Positions 48,837 through 61,332 of a stretch of DNA of 64,000 nucleotides are shown one piece after another. Source of the DNA: Erythrocercus mccallii (Eukaryota > Chordata > Aves > Passeriformes > Dicruridae); assembly GCA_013397435.1 (NCBI GenBank), contig VZRG01002592.1, positions 29,781 through 93,780 of the forward strand. The letters are read 5' to 3'. The number at the start of each line of letters is the position of its first letter. Within the stretch, counting starts at the first letter, position 1. A program made the translations under genes and the position numbers. Below the pieces are notes generated by a model. The model was not told where the DNA came from. It was given only the letters and a program-made list of their open reading frames with translations, and did no database searches.

Positions 48837-50034
48837 TTATTTTGAAACTTGTGCAAAAATATAATTTAAAAAAGAGATATATTTTGAAGAAGGTCACCTC
48901 TATAAAGAACAGGCCTTACATCAGTACTCCAGGTTTCTTAGAGATGCCAGGTGAGATCTAGCTCAGTTTTCATTTCTCATGTTAGGAAATTTCTACACAG
49001 CAGATGTGCAGCTGAATCTGAGTCTGTAAGAAGGTATGACACCGATGTTGTACCAGCATGTAAGTAGGAGCCAAAAAGACTGAGAATTTCTTGTGACTAG
49101 GCAGAGAAATTGGCCTAAAAGTTTTGACAGAAAAGAGTTTTAAGGTATATGCTCTGCTTCTTGGCTTTTATTTAAGAAAATGTTTGTAGGCAAAATGAGC
49201 ATTGAGCCATTACTGTCCATATCTCACTTAATTTTCCTCTGCACTTCAATGTCTTTTTTTTTTGTGAACAAGCCCAAGGCCAGGCTAGGCATTTCTGGAG
49301 TTCTGCACTTCCTCGATTAAACTCAGAGTACAAAAAGCTCCAAGGTCAAGCAGTGGAGTCCAGCTTCATGCTAGGAGTCATATTAAACTAAATAAAAACC
49401 TTAAATAAAAATTTTAAAAGTGGATTAAAAATAATAAAAATTAAATTAAATTAAATTCTGCTTAAGTATTGCTCTCTAAATTTCTTTATCATGGACTAGT
49501 AGAGAGAGCAGGAACTCTCTCAGCCTTTGACTCCAGGCTACTGCAAAACCTTTACTGCTCCTCTCTGGGTCATCCAGAGGCAGCAATCCCACTGAGGGAG
49601 CAGAAGTGGGAGTATTCATCTGCACTGCAGTTTGGGAATGAACCAAAAGGGTGGAGGACTTCACTTTTCCAGAAAGGAATTTTCTCCTCTTCTGTTTGCT
49701 CCTCTACTTGTCAGATCAAGCAAGGAGCATTAGAGAGACAATGCTTCAGGGAAACATAACCTAGGGTCATGCCTGCTGGGTCAGGAAAGCTTCCGCACAC
49801 AGCATTTTTCAGGGCAGTGCTCTAAGGCATTCTGAAGACAGCAGCCAAATCTGTGTGCCCATAGCTCTCCAAGATTGTAATCTTATCCTTCACACATTAA
49901 TTGGGAAACCCAGATGTATGAACAAATAAAATCAGAGGCACATCATCAAAGAGCAAACTAAAGAATAACATTTACAAGAGACATTCAGAAGTGACCATCT
50001 CTATTTTTATTGTTTTTTAAAGAAATTTTCATTG
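48837..50034. other. Unique DNA, no gene recognised
   Basis: Includes three TTAAA units at 49441-49457 and a 96-codon plus-strand frame at 49469-49759 with no recognisable domain. Confidence 0.45.
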
Positions 50035-50039
50035 AGTAC
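50035..50039. repeat. Left target-site duplication of older solo LTR (AGTAC)
   Basis: AGTAC precedes the TGTTATAA end. The right counterpart at 50741-50745 is GGTAC, one transition different. Confidence 0.6.
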
Positions 50040-50092
50040 TGTTATAAATGAAAAATTGCCAATCCAATTTTTAATAGAAAAATCAAAAAAAG

Positions 50093-50098
50093 TTTATT
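50093..50098 (-). terminator. LTR polyadenylation signal AATAAA
   Basis: Minus-strand AATAAA about 55 bp from the 3' end of the solo LTR, followed by T-rich sequence on that strand. Confidence 0.55.
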
Positions 50099-50258
50099 TA
50101 CAAATATTTACAAATTTTGGAAAATTTGGAAAATGGAAAAATTGAGCCAACGATCCTCAAAACCCCAAGAAGCCGGCCTGGGAGATCGGCTTCTGGTGTT
50201 GTGGGACCAACTTCAAAGCGGCATAGTCTCCACGTCCACGGGCGGTTTTCAAAGGAGT

Positions 50259-50264
50259 CTTATA
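50259..50264 (-). promoter_or_regulatory. LTR TATA box candidate (TATAAG)
   Basis: Minus-strand TATAAG inside the solo LTR. Expected transcript start is about 25-30 bp further, near 50230. Confidence 0.45.
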
Positions 50265-50740
50265 CTGTTTTTTGTAGCCCGAGGCTATGATATACAATGA
50301 TGGATATGAGATTCTCCGGTCTCTGGTGAAGTCATCCAACGTGATACAATGCAGTTGAAAAGCGAGCCAGGGTGTATCCTGGCTCTGGCTAATGTCTGTC
50401 TTTGTTTGTTAATAGCTGTACTTGGAACTGGACAATGCAGCTGATTGTCCAGTCCCATCCCACAGCTGTCGGCCATCAGTGGGTTTCGGTCCATTGTCTT
50501 TAGGTCTGCTGGCCATTCACACCTTCTTCCAAAGGGGTGGCTGCAACCAGTCCAACCAGTTTCTGGTGATAGCTCTTTTAGTACTGCGGTGAGCTGTATC
50601 TAAACCATCTCTGTGCTGCTAGGTTCTGCAGAGAAGAAACCTTTACAAAAAAGATACATTTCCTACAATCAAACTAAATATAACTACAGAAATAACATAA
50701 AAATCATAACACGAATTACACTATAAGCTCACTTATAACA

Positions 50741-50745
50741 GGTAC
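50741..50745. repeat. Right target-site duplication of older solo LTR (GGTAC)
   Basis: Matches the left copy AGTAC at four of five bases. Confidence 0.6.
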
Positions 50746-53700
50746 CTTCAATATGTAACAAAGCACTGAGGGCAACTGGGCCTTTCTCCACTCCACCACC
50801 CTGCGCTCTCTGCCCTTTGTGCATATCAACCAGCTCCTCCATTTGATTTTCTCACACATCACATACCTCTGTGATGCTTCACACAGAACAAATAGCAGCA
50901 GTGCACTAAACCAAACACACCTTGTCAAGTGAGTGCCATTACAATGTAAGGATTGATTTGCTAGTGGAGGTCTTGCATATAAGCAGACATGAAAGCCACA
51001 GCAGGGGTTAACAAGTTTCCATGTGGAAAATGTATTAGCAGTACAATAACAAAAGGACTATTACTGTTGTTTCCTCTTAGATCCCAGCTATTGCAGATTT
51101 TGGTTGGCCTCAAAACTTCCTGGGATAAGACAGAGAGAGGGTTATATTTATACAGTCTCTGCACCTCTTCCAGGCAAGTGCTTCCAGCAGGTAGCTGTCT
51201 CTTTGGATATTAATGTTCACATACCCTCATTTTTGTTGTCAGCTGCAGCCTCTAGCAACTCGCCTCTGGTGATAACCTTGTCAGTTCTCTCTGGACAAGC
51301 TGAGAGAGTTGTTTTCTGAATAAGAGCTGCAGTGACATCCCCCAACTTTGTGGGAAATGCTGCTGGTGATGCACAAGTGGCATCCACCTCTCCCCAGCCA
51401 ATTATGTCTGGCACCAGAGCCAGAATATTGAGCTTTGAAGGAATACCATGTTCTGGATAAGACACTGAATCGTGACTTGATTTAGTAACAGGTCTTCTCT
51501 CTCTGGCAAAAGTAGAATGGAGTCAAGTGCTCAGCCAGCTTCTTGGAACCCCATCTGGATGAAAAGGTCTTGAGATCTTTACCACACACTCCATCTCTCT
51601 CAGCATGGAGGCTGCCCTTGGTTCTCCCTTTCCAGAAGGAAATGGAAGTTAACATGAGTATTTGAACAAGTGTGCATCAGGTGTTGTGTAATGAATGGGC
51701 TCATATTTGATATTGACTAAATATTTGTAGGGCAGTGGATTGGATTGAAAAGATCCACCATTAGCACTCTTAATATCTATGATTATATAAGCTCCTTACA
51801 GTTAAGTGAAAGATAAATTAAGTCAACAATGGGATAATCCCTAAAATTTATAATTATACATTCATTTTTTACTTTTTTTAAGAAAAATTGGATCTTGAAT
51901 TATTATTTTGTCTTGTTTTTTGAAAGAGATGCATACCTTTAAATACCACAGAGTTCCACTTTGGGAAACATTTCTAGATGGATAAATTTAGTTTTAAACT
52001 AAAACCACAGAATAAAAATGTTGATTGATATTGTAAGAAATCTTCCTTCTTAAGAAACAACAACATTAATAAACTGTTTATTTGTTACTTGGATCCTTTA
52101 GAGAGGAAGATTTCATATTAATACTTATGTGGTAAAGAAAGCAGGATTCATGTGACTGACTCATGAGGCTGTAAAACATCTTTTATTTGAATTTTTTGTA
52201 TATTGTAGAGTGAGGCTTGATCTGGAGCAACAGGCATGTTTTGCCACTGATGGTCAAAAAGAAAATTATGGGGTTTTATGTAAAGTCACAATGTTAATTC
52301 TCTTGTCATGGTTATACTTAGTCCTTTCAAAATTCTCTATATATTAGATAAAAATGTCACTCATAACTTTCACCTGTCTGCAATGCTCTTCCTCCACCTG
52401 CACATAGTCACATTACGTAGCCACACCCTGGGCCCTGTGGATCGAAATTTGTCACCATCAATCTTATAGAGGGATTTAAATCAGAGCTGGATTAAACAGC
52501 TGTGGTCCAGTTCTGCAGAATACTCAAGAAAGAATAAACAGACCTATTCAACAAAGTGTTTAAAGTTACCTTACATTTTTAAGGGGCTCAAAACTCTTGA
52601 TGATGAAAGCATACAAGCATTTTTAAGGCTTAAGCACATCATTTAGTAGGCAGTGAAGAATTGCCATCATAGTGTAAGACTTTGAGCGAAAATTAAACAA
52701 TTGACAAGCTTTACTTAGTGAACAAATTCTAGGTCATTCATGGAGATTAAAGGCTATTTCAGAGATTATGATTTTTCTTTGTGTTTATTTATTTTGGTCA
52801 TTCTTCTGAAAACTCAAACAAACTAGAGACCGTTGAGCCTTTCAAGCCTAGGGAGAAAAATTTGCAGGAAATCCCTTTCAAAATATTAAGAGCAAAATTG
52901 GATGAAACTATTTTAATGCAATGGAAAAATAATAATTTTTAACAGGAAGTAATGTTCAAAATTGAAAATTGTAACAATGCTCATTATTCTGTTGGGTTTC
53001 AGAATGGGCAGCCCCTTCGCACATATTTGCCATTAAGAATGATATAGCCATGCTGTTTGTTCTTTAATTAGTTTTCTAAACACATAAAAAACTAAACTGA
53101 ATAAATCAAAATGACCTTTAAATTCCCAGAATTACAGCCTATTTAAATGGCCTTAATAAGGTAATAATAACCCAAGCTAATGATAGTTCTACTTCTCTAC
53201 CCTGTGTCTTGCCATGTGATATGCCACATTACTAATTTTAGTGTGATTACAAATTATTCCCATAGTCAAGGTTTAATACAGTATTGATGTTGTTACTTAT
53301 ATAGATTTGTCAGTAAAGATACAAAGAAAAGTCAGTCCCACTTAATGTTGGCTTACAAGTCAAAACAACTAAAAGGAAAACAGAAAAACACAAGGGAAAA
53401 ACAGAGAAAAAACTGCTGCCAACTTACAGATTAACACACGGGGGAGAAAGAAGTACAAGTGAAAAATAATGATTCAATTTCATTAAAGGTGTACTTAACC
53501 TGAAATAGAGAATATAAAGAGGGAGAAATGTTACATGTAGCAAGTATCTGCTCTTACTGTGTTTCTAGAATGAGATCAAGTATTTAGTGCTCCTGCTGTG
53601 CCCTTGTGGTTGATATAATTCGTCAACTATTTTGCTGGTGTGAATCCAGTAAAATTTAGTGTCTTTTCCTAGATTTATATCATGTATCTTAAAGTAGAAT

Positions 53701-54621
53701 TTGAGGTATCCGACATTATATGGTTACTTATTTTACTATTTATCTGGAAAATCATACCAGTTCTGCATGCTTTTTTTTCTGTCCTGGGCTTGTCAGGCCC
53801 TTGGTCCAACCAGTTTTGTTGTGTGCTTTACCTACAGCGCATGTATCTATCTTTGAGCTGCAATATAGCAGGTACCATAATATCTGGAAAATTATGTTCT
53901 TGCTTGCTGGATGCCAATTGAGTGATGTAGCTGTAATGTATATGTAAAAATCTTATCTCTCCTGTTCCACTCTAATTTGAAGACTAACAAGTTAATGTAA
54001 AGACAGATGGTCTGAAATAACCTGTTTGACCATGGTCTACACCAGGAGATAAACGAACATGTACCCACTTACCACTTCACAAAAAACAGTCTTACTGATT
54101 TTCAGCTTAGTTTCCCAAATCTCTGTCCCTTTGGTTGACATTTAATTGATCAGGGAGCAAAAGCTGCTCTGGAGAACTGAGTTTCTTGCCATTTCTTTAC
54201 CTGTGTAGTATTCTAGGAGCAATAACTGAATTGCTTAAGCAAGAGGTTTGAGTTATCCTCACACAGTTGAGTCCAGTACAGCTAATATCCCTTACTTTAT
54301 TAGAAAGCATTAAGAGTCATGTGTGTTAAGGCTCAAGCATGTGAATATGAAGGAGTAACAAATGTTCCTGTGTCAGCTCAGCTGGGACAACTCACGTGTA
54401 TTTACCCTGTAGCAAATGTGAGTTAATGTGCACTAAGCTTTTAAAAGAAAGACTTTACCCTACTTACCTTGTATTCATCCAGGACTAAGAGTGTCTACAT
54501 GGATTTGTTATCACAGTTTAGCTCAAGTTTTTAACTAATTACATAAATAAATGATTTGTGCACCTGGCACACTAGGCCAGATGTTGTTCATATGCATAAT
54601 AAAGAATCCTATCTTGCCTGC
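50746..54621. other. Unique DNA, no gene recognised
   Basis: AT-rich single-copy sequence. A minus-strand frame at 51217-51465 (82 codons) has ordinary amino-acid composition but no motif I recognise. The parts at 52600-52760 and 53040-53200 carry homeodomain-type TAAT cores, which is common by chance in such AT-rich DNA. Confidence 0.45.
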
Positions 54622-54775
54622 AGAACTTGCTTTTTAATCAAATAAGGCAAAAGGTGGTTGTTATTCCCTATTTTGCAACAGGGTGAACAGACATGCCGTG
54701 TGACTGGGAAGCTGACTTGTCCTAGGTAGCACTACTAATCTGAGGGAAGACACAGGACTGAATTCATGTATCTAA
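54622..54775 (-). mobile_element. Ancient MIR/CORE-type SINE relic, antisense
   Basis: 'cctattttgcaacagggtgaaca', 'gaagctgacttgtcctaggtagcac' and 'cacaggactgaattcatgtatc' follow, in order, the reverse complement of a MIR-like SINE (the 'cccattttacaga.gaggaaactgaggca' to 'gtgacttgcccaaggtcac' to 'gaac.caggtctcc' path). Highly diverged. The limits, especially the left one, are approximate. Confidence 0.58.
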
Positions 54776-55516
54776 TGAGATAGCCATGAAATCATCTTTC
54801 TGATTAGTAAGCAGGCTCTCTCACCAGAGTAACTCCCTGGTTTTTTTCCTCACATATATATGAGAAAAAAATGAGAGAAATATCTGAGTATTTGAGAGAC
54901 GTATCTGAGCCCTAGAAATATTTCACTGCTGGTGGCTACAGGAGTCCTCTCTCAAATGCGTAATTCAACAACTATTATATAGGGATAAGGGATTATGGGG
55001 ATAAATAATTCAATGGGGTTTATGGACCCTCTCTTGCAAGCTGTGGGACTTGTGTCAAATGGGAAGGAAGCTCATTGCTAGCACAACTTTCCTTACAGGT
55101 GTGCTCAGCACCTGCTAGGAAAGTGGTTTAAGAACAACACTCTGAGGTTAGTTTGGTTACTAGTCAGGTTTCCACTTACCCAAAATTTAGGAAAAAAACA
55201 GGAAAAATATCACAAAAAGATTGTGGATTTATTGTATGTATTGGAAGTGCAACCTTTAACATCCTCTGCAAAAATCACCAACAAAACCTTTTTCCAGTGA
55301 GGAGAATCGAAGAAGCTCAATTTGCAGCCATGTGTGCTCACTGCTTTACAAGATTCACAGCTTATATAACAACCTGGTTTTGAATGAGGTATTTTTTTGT
55401 TCTACTGTAGATAATTAAACAAGCAGAAAAGGTATGGGAATTATGAAGAATGCCAAGTAGTCAAGCATGTGGTTTTTGACCTAAAAATTTACTTACTGCT
55501 GTTTAAATAATGTTTT
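54776..55516. other. Unique DNA, no gene recognised
   Basis: No recognised repeat or exon. Confidence 0.5.
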
Positions 55517-55556
55517 TAAGTAAGTAAGTAAATAAATAAATAAATAAATAAATAAA
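55517..55556. repeat. (TAAG)n(TAAA)n microsatellite
   Basis: Three TAAG units followed by about seven TAAA units, a compound tetranucleotide array. Confidence 0.95.
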
Positions 55557-56087
55557 GTCTTACAGCAGAGATTAACAGCAATTCCAAGAGACATCTGGAG
55601 ATACCAGAGCAATTAGGTTTGCACTTCAGGAAAATTCTTCAAACTGATGTTTCTCATGCCCTAAAATTAATAGGAATAGCAACAAATATTGACAGACATC
55701 TGTTTTTATCTTTCTTTCATTTCAATGTATTACTTTTCCTTAATTTCAGAGATGAAAAATACCTAGTAAATTTACATGTACGTACTTCCCATACAGGTCA
55801 TGCTGCATGCTGTCCTAAGTTTGCCACTCAAGTTCTGTATACAAATATGTTAAAGACAAAGTCATGAATAGTGCTTCCCTTTAAAATGTTTGCTGTATTT
55901 AATGAGCAGTGTAACAAATCTTTAGAAGGGACATTTTTCCAGGGGCTTGATTTTCTGGGGTCTTTTTCCCACTTAAATGAATGTTGAGTTGGTTTTTTTT
56001 TTTTGCATATGGGAACTTATGCTGATGAATCTTATTTAGTAGAAAAAAGAAAAAGAGAAGGAATTAAATGGAGGGAGACAATATAGC
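55557..56087. other. Unique AT-rich DNA, no gene recognised
   Basis: No recognised repeat or exon. Confidence 0.5.
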
Positions 56088-56270
56088 CTAGTAAAAAAAG
56101 TAGTAGACTTGAGGGAATCAGGAGACCTAGATACTATTCCCAGCTCTTCCCTGCAGTGTGACTTTAGGCAAGTCTATGAGCAAGCTTCCCCTCACCACCC
56201 TGCTGTCTATTTATATTGTAAATTCTTCAGAGCAAGCACCGTCTTTTGCTGCATGTTTCTACAACCCCAG
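56088..56270 (+). mobile_element. Ancient MIR/CORE-type SINE relic, sense
   Basis: 'gcctagtaaaaaaagtagtagactt', 'gggaatcaggagacctagatactattcccagctct', 'gtgactttaggcaagtc' and 'attgtaaattcttcagagcaagcaccgtctttt' follow a tRNA-derived SINE in order. The first three are shared with MIR-type elements; the last is the 'attgtaagctctt.gggcagggactgtcttt' tail common in reptile and bird copies. The 105-codon frame overlapping it is incidental. Confidence 0.75.
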
Positions 56271-58914
56271 CTGCAAAGGAACTCTGCTCTGCATTGGAAC
56301 ATCCTACAAACAGTAATCAAAGTAACCTCTCATGATCCACTTGTCAGTGAAAATGTTAATCTACCTTTCTGCAGCCAGTCTGGCTGCAGAGAGCTCTTGG
56401 TAGTAGGCAGTATCCCCAGATTCTAGAAAAAAACCAAAACTATCCCAGGAATAAACACAGGAATTTAGTGACATCAACAATTCCAGTGCAATGTCCTACG
56501 ACAAAAAAATCCAGATTCTGAAAGGGTTTAGTAAGTATAGCATAGGGTTTAGTAAGAGTACAAGCACATGGTCTTTCATCTAGAGATGAAGTACACGAGT
56601 TCCAAAAAAAAAACAACAAAGGAGTGGCCTGGCATTCTAAAAGTACAGTATGTCTGATAGAGAGTAATGATTTTCTTCTTGGGAAAAGAGTTGGAGGGAA
56701 TAAAGGGACCAAAATCCTTTCTGTTAACATCTCCCTATGTACAGCGCATGCTTTGCCTCAGATAATGTAGCAGCTGTGTTCACTCTAGTACTTCATCCTT
56801 CCCTAAAGGAAATTTCTATGGCCAGAGAGTGTGAAAATGTGAATTTTATCCTCACAGAAAAGTATTAAAATGAAAAAAAAAAGGTGCTTGGCAAGAGAGG
56901 TTATCTACATAGCTCTAGCAACCACTACAAGGACAGGAGGTTAGATTGTTCTGGCACAGAACGTGAAGTTGAAATGTGGGTGCCTTCCTGCATAGGACAC
57001 AGCTGTGGGTGCTCTTTGCTGAACTTTCTGAGAAGTGTTTAGGACTTGAACTTCGTGCTGCAACACGAACATAAAGTTAAGCAATCCTGAAATTTTGTCT
57101 TCATGTTTTTTCTATAATGCAGTCATTTCTGACATCAATTTGTATAGGAATTCCTAGTTTAAAGTTAAAAACTTCATTGTAATTTAAGCACAAATCTGAG
57201 CTAATTCTTTACTCAGAGTTCAATCACCCTTGACACAGTCATTTTTCACATGTCAGTGAGAGTGGGGCACAGTGCAAATTTTGAATTTGGGTGGAAAAAA
57301 TCCTAGGTTATCTCAAACCCTAAAATGAGAGCCATACACCACGAACTCTGATCAAAGGAGGCACACACAGAGCACAACATATAAGAGCTTAATCTTACAT
57401 CAAGCATGACCATATTAGCCTTTACTAGCAGCAATGTGGCTTTATTAAGCCCAGTCTTCAGATTGTGACAGCCAGCATGTATCAGATAACAAAAGATCCC
57501 TGTAATTCAATATGTATAACTTAACATTAATGCTGCAGGTACATATAACCCAGTGAACTTGGGTAGTTATATTACATTTTCAATAGCTTTGAGCTCAGCC
57601 CTGACTAATCATCAAACACTGACTCATCTCTCAGAGGGATTTTGCAGCCCTTGCTGCAAGTGATGAACATCTGTGGTGGGTGGACCACAGTTAGCAACTA
57701 AGCACCCACCCATACTCACGCCTGTCCTCCGCAGGATAAGGAAGAAAATAGGAGTAGCAAAACCAATAAAACTCGCTCAATGTTCTAGAGAAGGCAAGAG
57801 GGGAAAACCCAAGAGACACAAAGGTAATTGCCATGTACCACAAGAATGATATCCTACCCATGTCCAAGCAGCAGCTGACTTAGAAGACAACGCACACACG
57901 CTCTCTAGTTTTTACTGCTGGGCATGACGTTGCTATGTGGTAAGGAATATCCCTTTGATTAGCTTGGGTCAGCTATCACAGCTGTGTCCCTCCCAGCCTC
58001 TGGCCCACTCCCAGGATGGTCATTGCAAGGGGAAGAAACAGGAGAAGCCTTGACACAACAAACACTGTTCAGCAACAGCTAAAACAGTGGTGTTACCAAA
58101 ATTGTTTTAGTCAGAAATCACAAACAGAAATATACTGGTCAGTGTGAAGAAAGTTATTTCATACCAGATGGATCCACTACAACAGCGGAAATTAATTCCA
58201 GTTTGATATATTTGCCCTCATCACTCATTCTCAGCCTAACCTTTCAGATACCTTGGGATTGAAAGAGAGTCAAATAAAATCCTAGGATAAACTCACAGTG
58301 AATATATTATAGCTGTTGAATTTCTCTGAGATTCCTTTAAGAAAAGTGTCATTCAGGACACTATGCAAACCAGTGACTTTCAGTGTAGGATTTAATAGTG
58401 TATTTCAGAGGAGCCAGCTAAGTTTGAGGTATACAAAAATCTGCTCATGCATCAAAAAATTTCAGAAGTCTGCAAGCAGGAAGTATGGAGGGAGTGAAAA
58501 CCTGACTTTAGGAAAATTTCAAGATCATACTGATAATGAAATTTAATTTTGATTAGTATAACACTTTAATTTTAATATCAGAGAAAAAACAAGGGCATTA
58601 ACAATGCAGATGTACCAAGAGTTTTTCATATTACCAGTGACATTTCTTGTCAGCGTCATTTAAAATTATTTCTTTTTATCCTTTGACATATTTATTTGTC
58701 TTTGCATTTTTTTTTTAATTTACTTGTTTAAAAGTTTTCTGCAATCAAGAGCAGCTGGAATCTTAAAATGAAATTAAAACCATGTAGGTGCCAATATATA
58801 TATTCAATAGATATGAGACTAAATTAAACTAATTGACATTTTATTAATACTCTGCTGTTTGTTCCCGCAGAGTTAAAATCGTACTCTAGATCCCATTATA
58901 TGAAGATATACTTT
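56271..58914. other. Unique DNA, no gene recognised
   Basis: Moderately complex sequence at 57000-58200, AT-rich after that. No coding exon or repeat family recognised. Confidence 0.48.
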
Positions 58915-58931
58915 GGACCATCTGGTGGCCA
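58915..58931 (-). promoter_or_regulatory. CTCF-like motif
   Basis: The minus strand reads TGGCCACCAGATGGTCC, which fits the core CCASYAGRKGG of CTCF fully and misses only the outer bases. A plausible insulator or loop-anchor site, based on motif only. Confidence 0.35.
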
Positions 58932-60800
58932 AACATTTCTGATTATAAATAAGTAATTTTTTGTTAATTATTTATTTGGGACCTTTTGTTTATTACACAA
59001 AAATCTGGAAAGGGAGAAGAAATAGCTAAATGTGCTACATCTTTCATAAACAAAACTATTTTTTTGCAGAAAAATCTGGTTGAAGCAAGAAAGAACATTT
59101 AATATTCAGTTGCATTAGAAAACTTTCTGAAATTATTCTTGTTTTCAACCCTTTTGGCTTCATTTTGTATGAAAATATAGGCAGTCAGAGAAGACACTCA
59201 GAAGCAGTAAACACTTAGCCATAATGCTAAACTTTAAGAAGGAAGGAAACTATTTGTTTATCACAGAGAATAAAAGGGGAAAGGCATTTTATGAAAAAGA
59301 AAACAAAGTAAATCCCTCTGAAAATGATATAGAAGTTTTGGGAGTATTAGTAAAGGAAAGTTGAAAGATTTTCATCACTGGAGGTCTTCAATAACTTTAC
59401 TATCAGAAATTATTTGGATAGAATTTTCTTGAGGAAGTACACTTGAATTTTTAACAATGGACTACTCAGTTTCTTAACATAAGTGCTAGGTGTGTTTTTG
59501 GTATTCACAACTATGTGAATATATTCTCTACATATTTTTGATAACTGGTGTAATTTTGAACTTCATCCTTTGATCAAAGACCTTAATACAGTGAGACATA
59601 AACAATCATGAGATTCAGCTTGTCATTGGTTTCAAAAGAAACTTGAAATGAAGACCGAATTTCATTGGGTTCATTAAAACCTCTGAATTTCTTTCTTTTT
59701 CTCATAAACTGTATTCCAAACAAACTCCCAAATATCCACATTGAAGGAATACAAAAAGCTACAATGTTCATGAAGCCTTAATAAATTGAAAAATTATTTA
59801 TCATTCATATCTGAAACAAGGGCAATACCCATTTCTGAGCTTTGGACAAAACCTAGATCAACCATAACCATCCATGGATGTTACGGATGTTTTGGATGTC
59901 TTTGGTCTAAGGCTTTGGGAGCTATGGAAATCCCTGTCTTACTACAAAGGAATAAATATGTTATAGTTAAAAAAAAGTGTCTAGCCATTGAAACCAAGTC
60001 ATTAAAGGAACTTCTGAAGGAAAATCAGAAGTCACACAAATGACAAAACTAAAGAAGACATTTGTAGGCAGAGGCAGAGAGCTTAGCAGGAGTGCTGTAA
60101 GAGTGATAAAGTTTGAAAGATAGTATTCCTTATTGAGTAGGAATGACAAGCAAATAAGGAAAAGCAAAATTTCAGTAATATTTTTTTTACTCAGTGTTTG
60201 CAAAACAGACAACTATCTGCTATCCCTGACAATCCTTAACCACACAGGCAAGAAGAAAGGAGTAGCTGCCTAGTTGCTCTCAGTCTTTCATCAGGGTGGA
60301 GTTCTCTCCCTATCTCTTCTGCTGGGTTGGTTCCATCTCAGTTTTTAGCTCCCTAGTTATGGATAATTTCATAATATTTTATGTCTAAATATTTTTAATC
60401 TTAACAGAGCTTACCATCAAGAAATTACCCTTCTTACACTGAGTTAAAATATTTTCTTCCACTTATTTCTCACATTGCTTCTAATTATGAAGGTGGCTTC
60501 TTTTGCTTCAGAGGGAGTAGCATGTGAAAAGTAAGAGTTGCAGTGAACAGTGTACTCTCCTCTAGATGTACACACATATGATCCTGATATATAGCTGAGA
60601 TCCTCAATCAATATTGACATATAATTCTAATTTATTAACATTAATAAATCATTCATAAATATAGCAGTGAACCCAAGTTTAGATACTGGTTTCTTAATAT
60701 TTATGTGGGTTGTTCCAAAAAAGGGATACCTTTATTAGTAGAAAATTGAAAGAGAATAAATCTGCCTCATTTTACTTTTGTTTGTTTACTTCTTTTATTT
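58932..60800. other. Unique AT-rich DNA, no gene recognised
   Basis: A plus-strand frame at 59786-60043 (85 codons) has no known motif. No repeat family seen. Confidence 0.5.
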
Positions 60801-60828
60801 GGTTGGTTGGTTGGTTTGGTTTGGTTTG
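60801..60828. repeat. (GGTT)n / (GGTTT)n simple repeat
   Basis: Three GGTT units followed by GGTTT units. Confidence 0.88.
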
Positions 60829-61235
60829 TCAGTTTGGAATATTTTTCCCCTCCTAATTCGGTCTGTCAATGGGTTTTGGGGAAAAGCACTGTTTTGGATG
60901 AGGAATACAATGAACCTCACATCACTTCAGTAGGCCTCCAGCCTCAAAAATCTTGTATTAGTCAAAGATACCATTCCTGGCAGCCATTTAAATCACATTC
61001 TGTTATAAACTTTTACATGGTTTATAATGTAAACAATCTTTGTAGTCATGCAGCACAATTTTCTGTGGAACACAGAATTAGCTCATGAGATTTTGAGTCA
61101 ATTTTTCATGGAATTAGAATGGATGTTAAACAAAGAAGAAGGATAAGAATAAAGTAGAGGAGGAAGAGAAGGAGGTAGAGAAAAAAAGGTGAAGAAAACC
61201 AAGTGCTAGCACTACAGAGTTTACTAATGACAACA

Positions 61236-61332
61236 TAATTTTTGTTTTAATGGTTTTGGTTTTGATGGAGTTTTTGTCGTCTTTGGTGTTGTTGTGGAGT
61301 TTGTTGGGTTTTTTGGGGGGGCGGAGTGGGTA
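61236..61332. repeat. G/T-rich simple tract
   Basis: Interrupted GTTTT and GTTG units ending in a G-run that contains GGGGCGG at 61318-61324, a formal GC-box match that is probably a composition effect. Confidence 0.75.

Larger units (their letters stand above)
50040..50740 (-). mobile_element. Solo LTR of an endogenous retrovirus, minus strand
   Basis: A 701-bp block whose ends are inverted: TGTTATAAATG at the left and CACTTATAACA at the right, differing at one of 11 positions. Read on the minus strand it starts TGTTATAAGTG and ends CATTTATAACA, with TG...CA limits. A minus-strand TATA-like TATAAG lies at 50264-50259 and AATAAA at 50098-50093, about 165 bp apart, as expected for the transcription start and polyadenylation signal of an LTR. 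CpGs and higher G+C at 50150-50500 contrast with the flanks. The 5-bp duplication with one mismatch fits an older ERVL-like insertion; a 4-bp reading would imply another class. No retroviral genes adjoin it. Confidence 0.82.

Noticed and set aside
51217..51465. 82-codon minus-strand frame with protein-like composition
   Set aside because: No recognised family and no clear exon boundaries; left as unassigned.
60700..60740. 'gttgttccaaaaaa' resembling a mariner-type terminus
   Set aside because: No matching inverted end or TA duplication found nearby.
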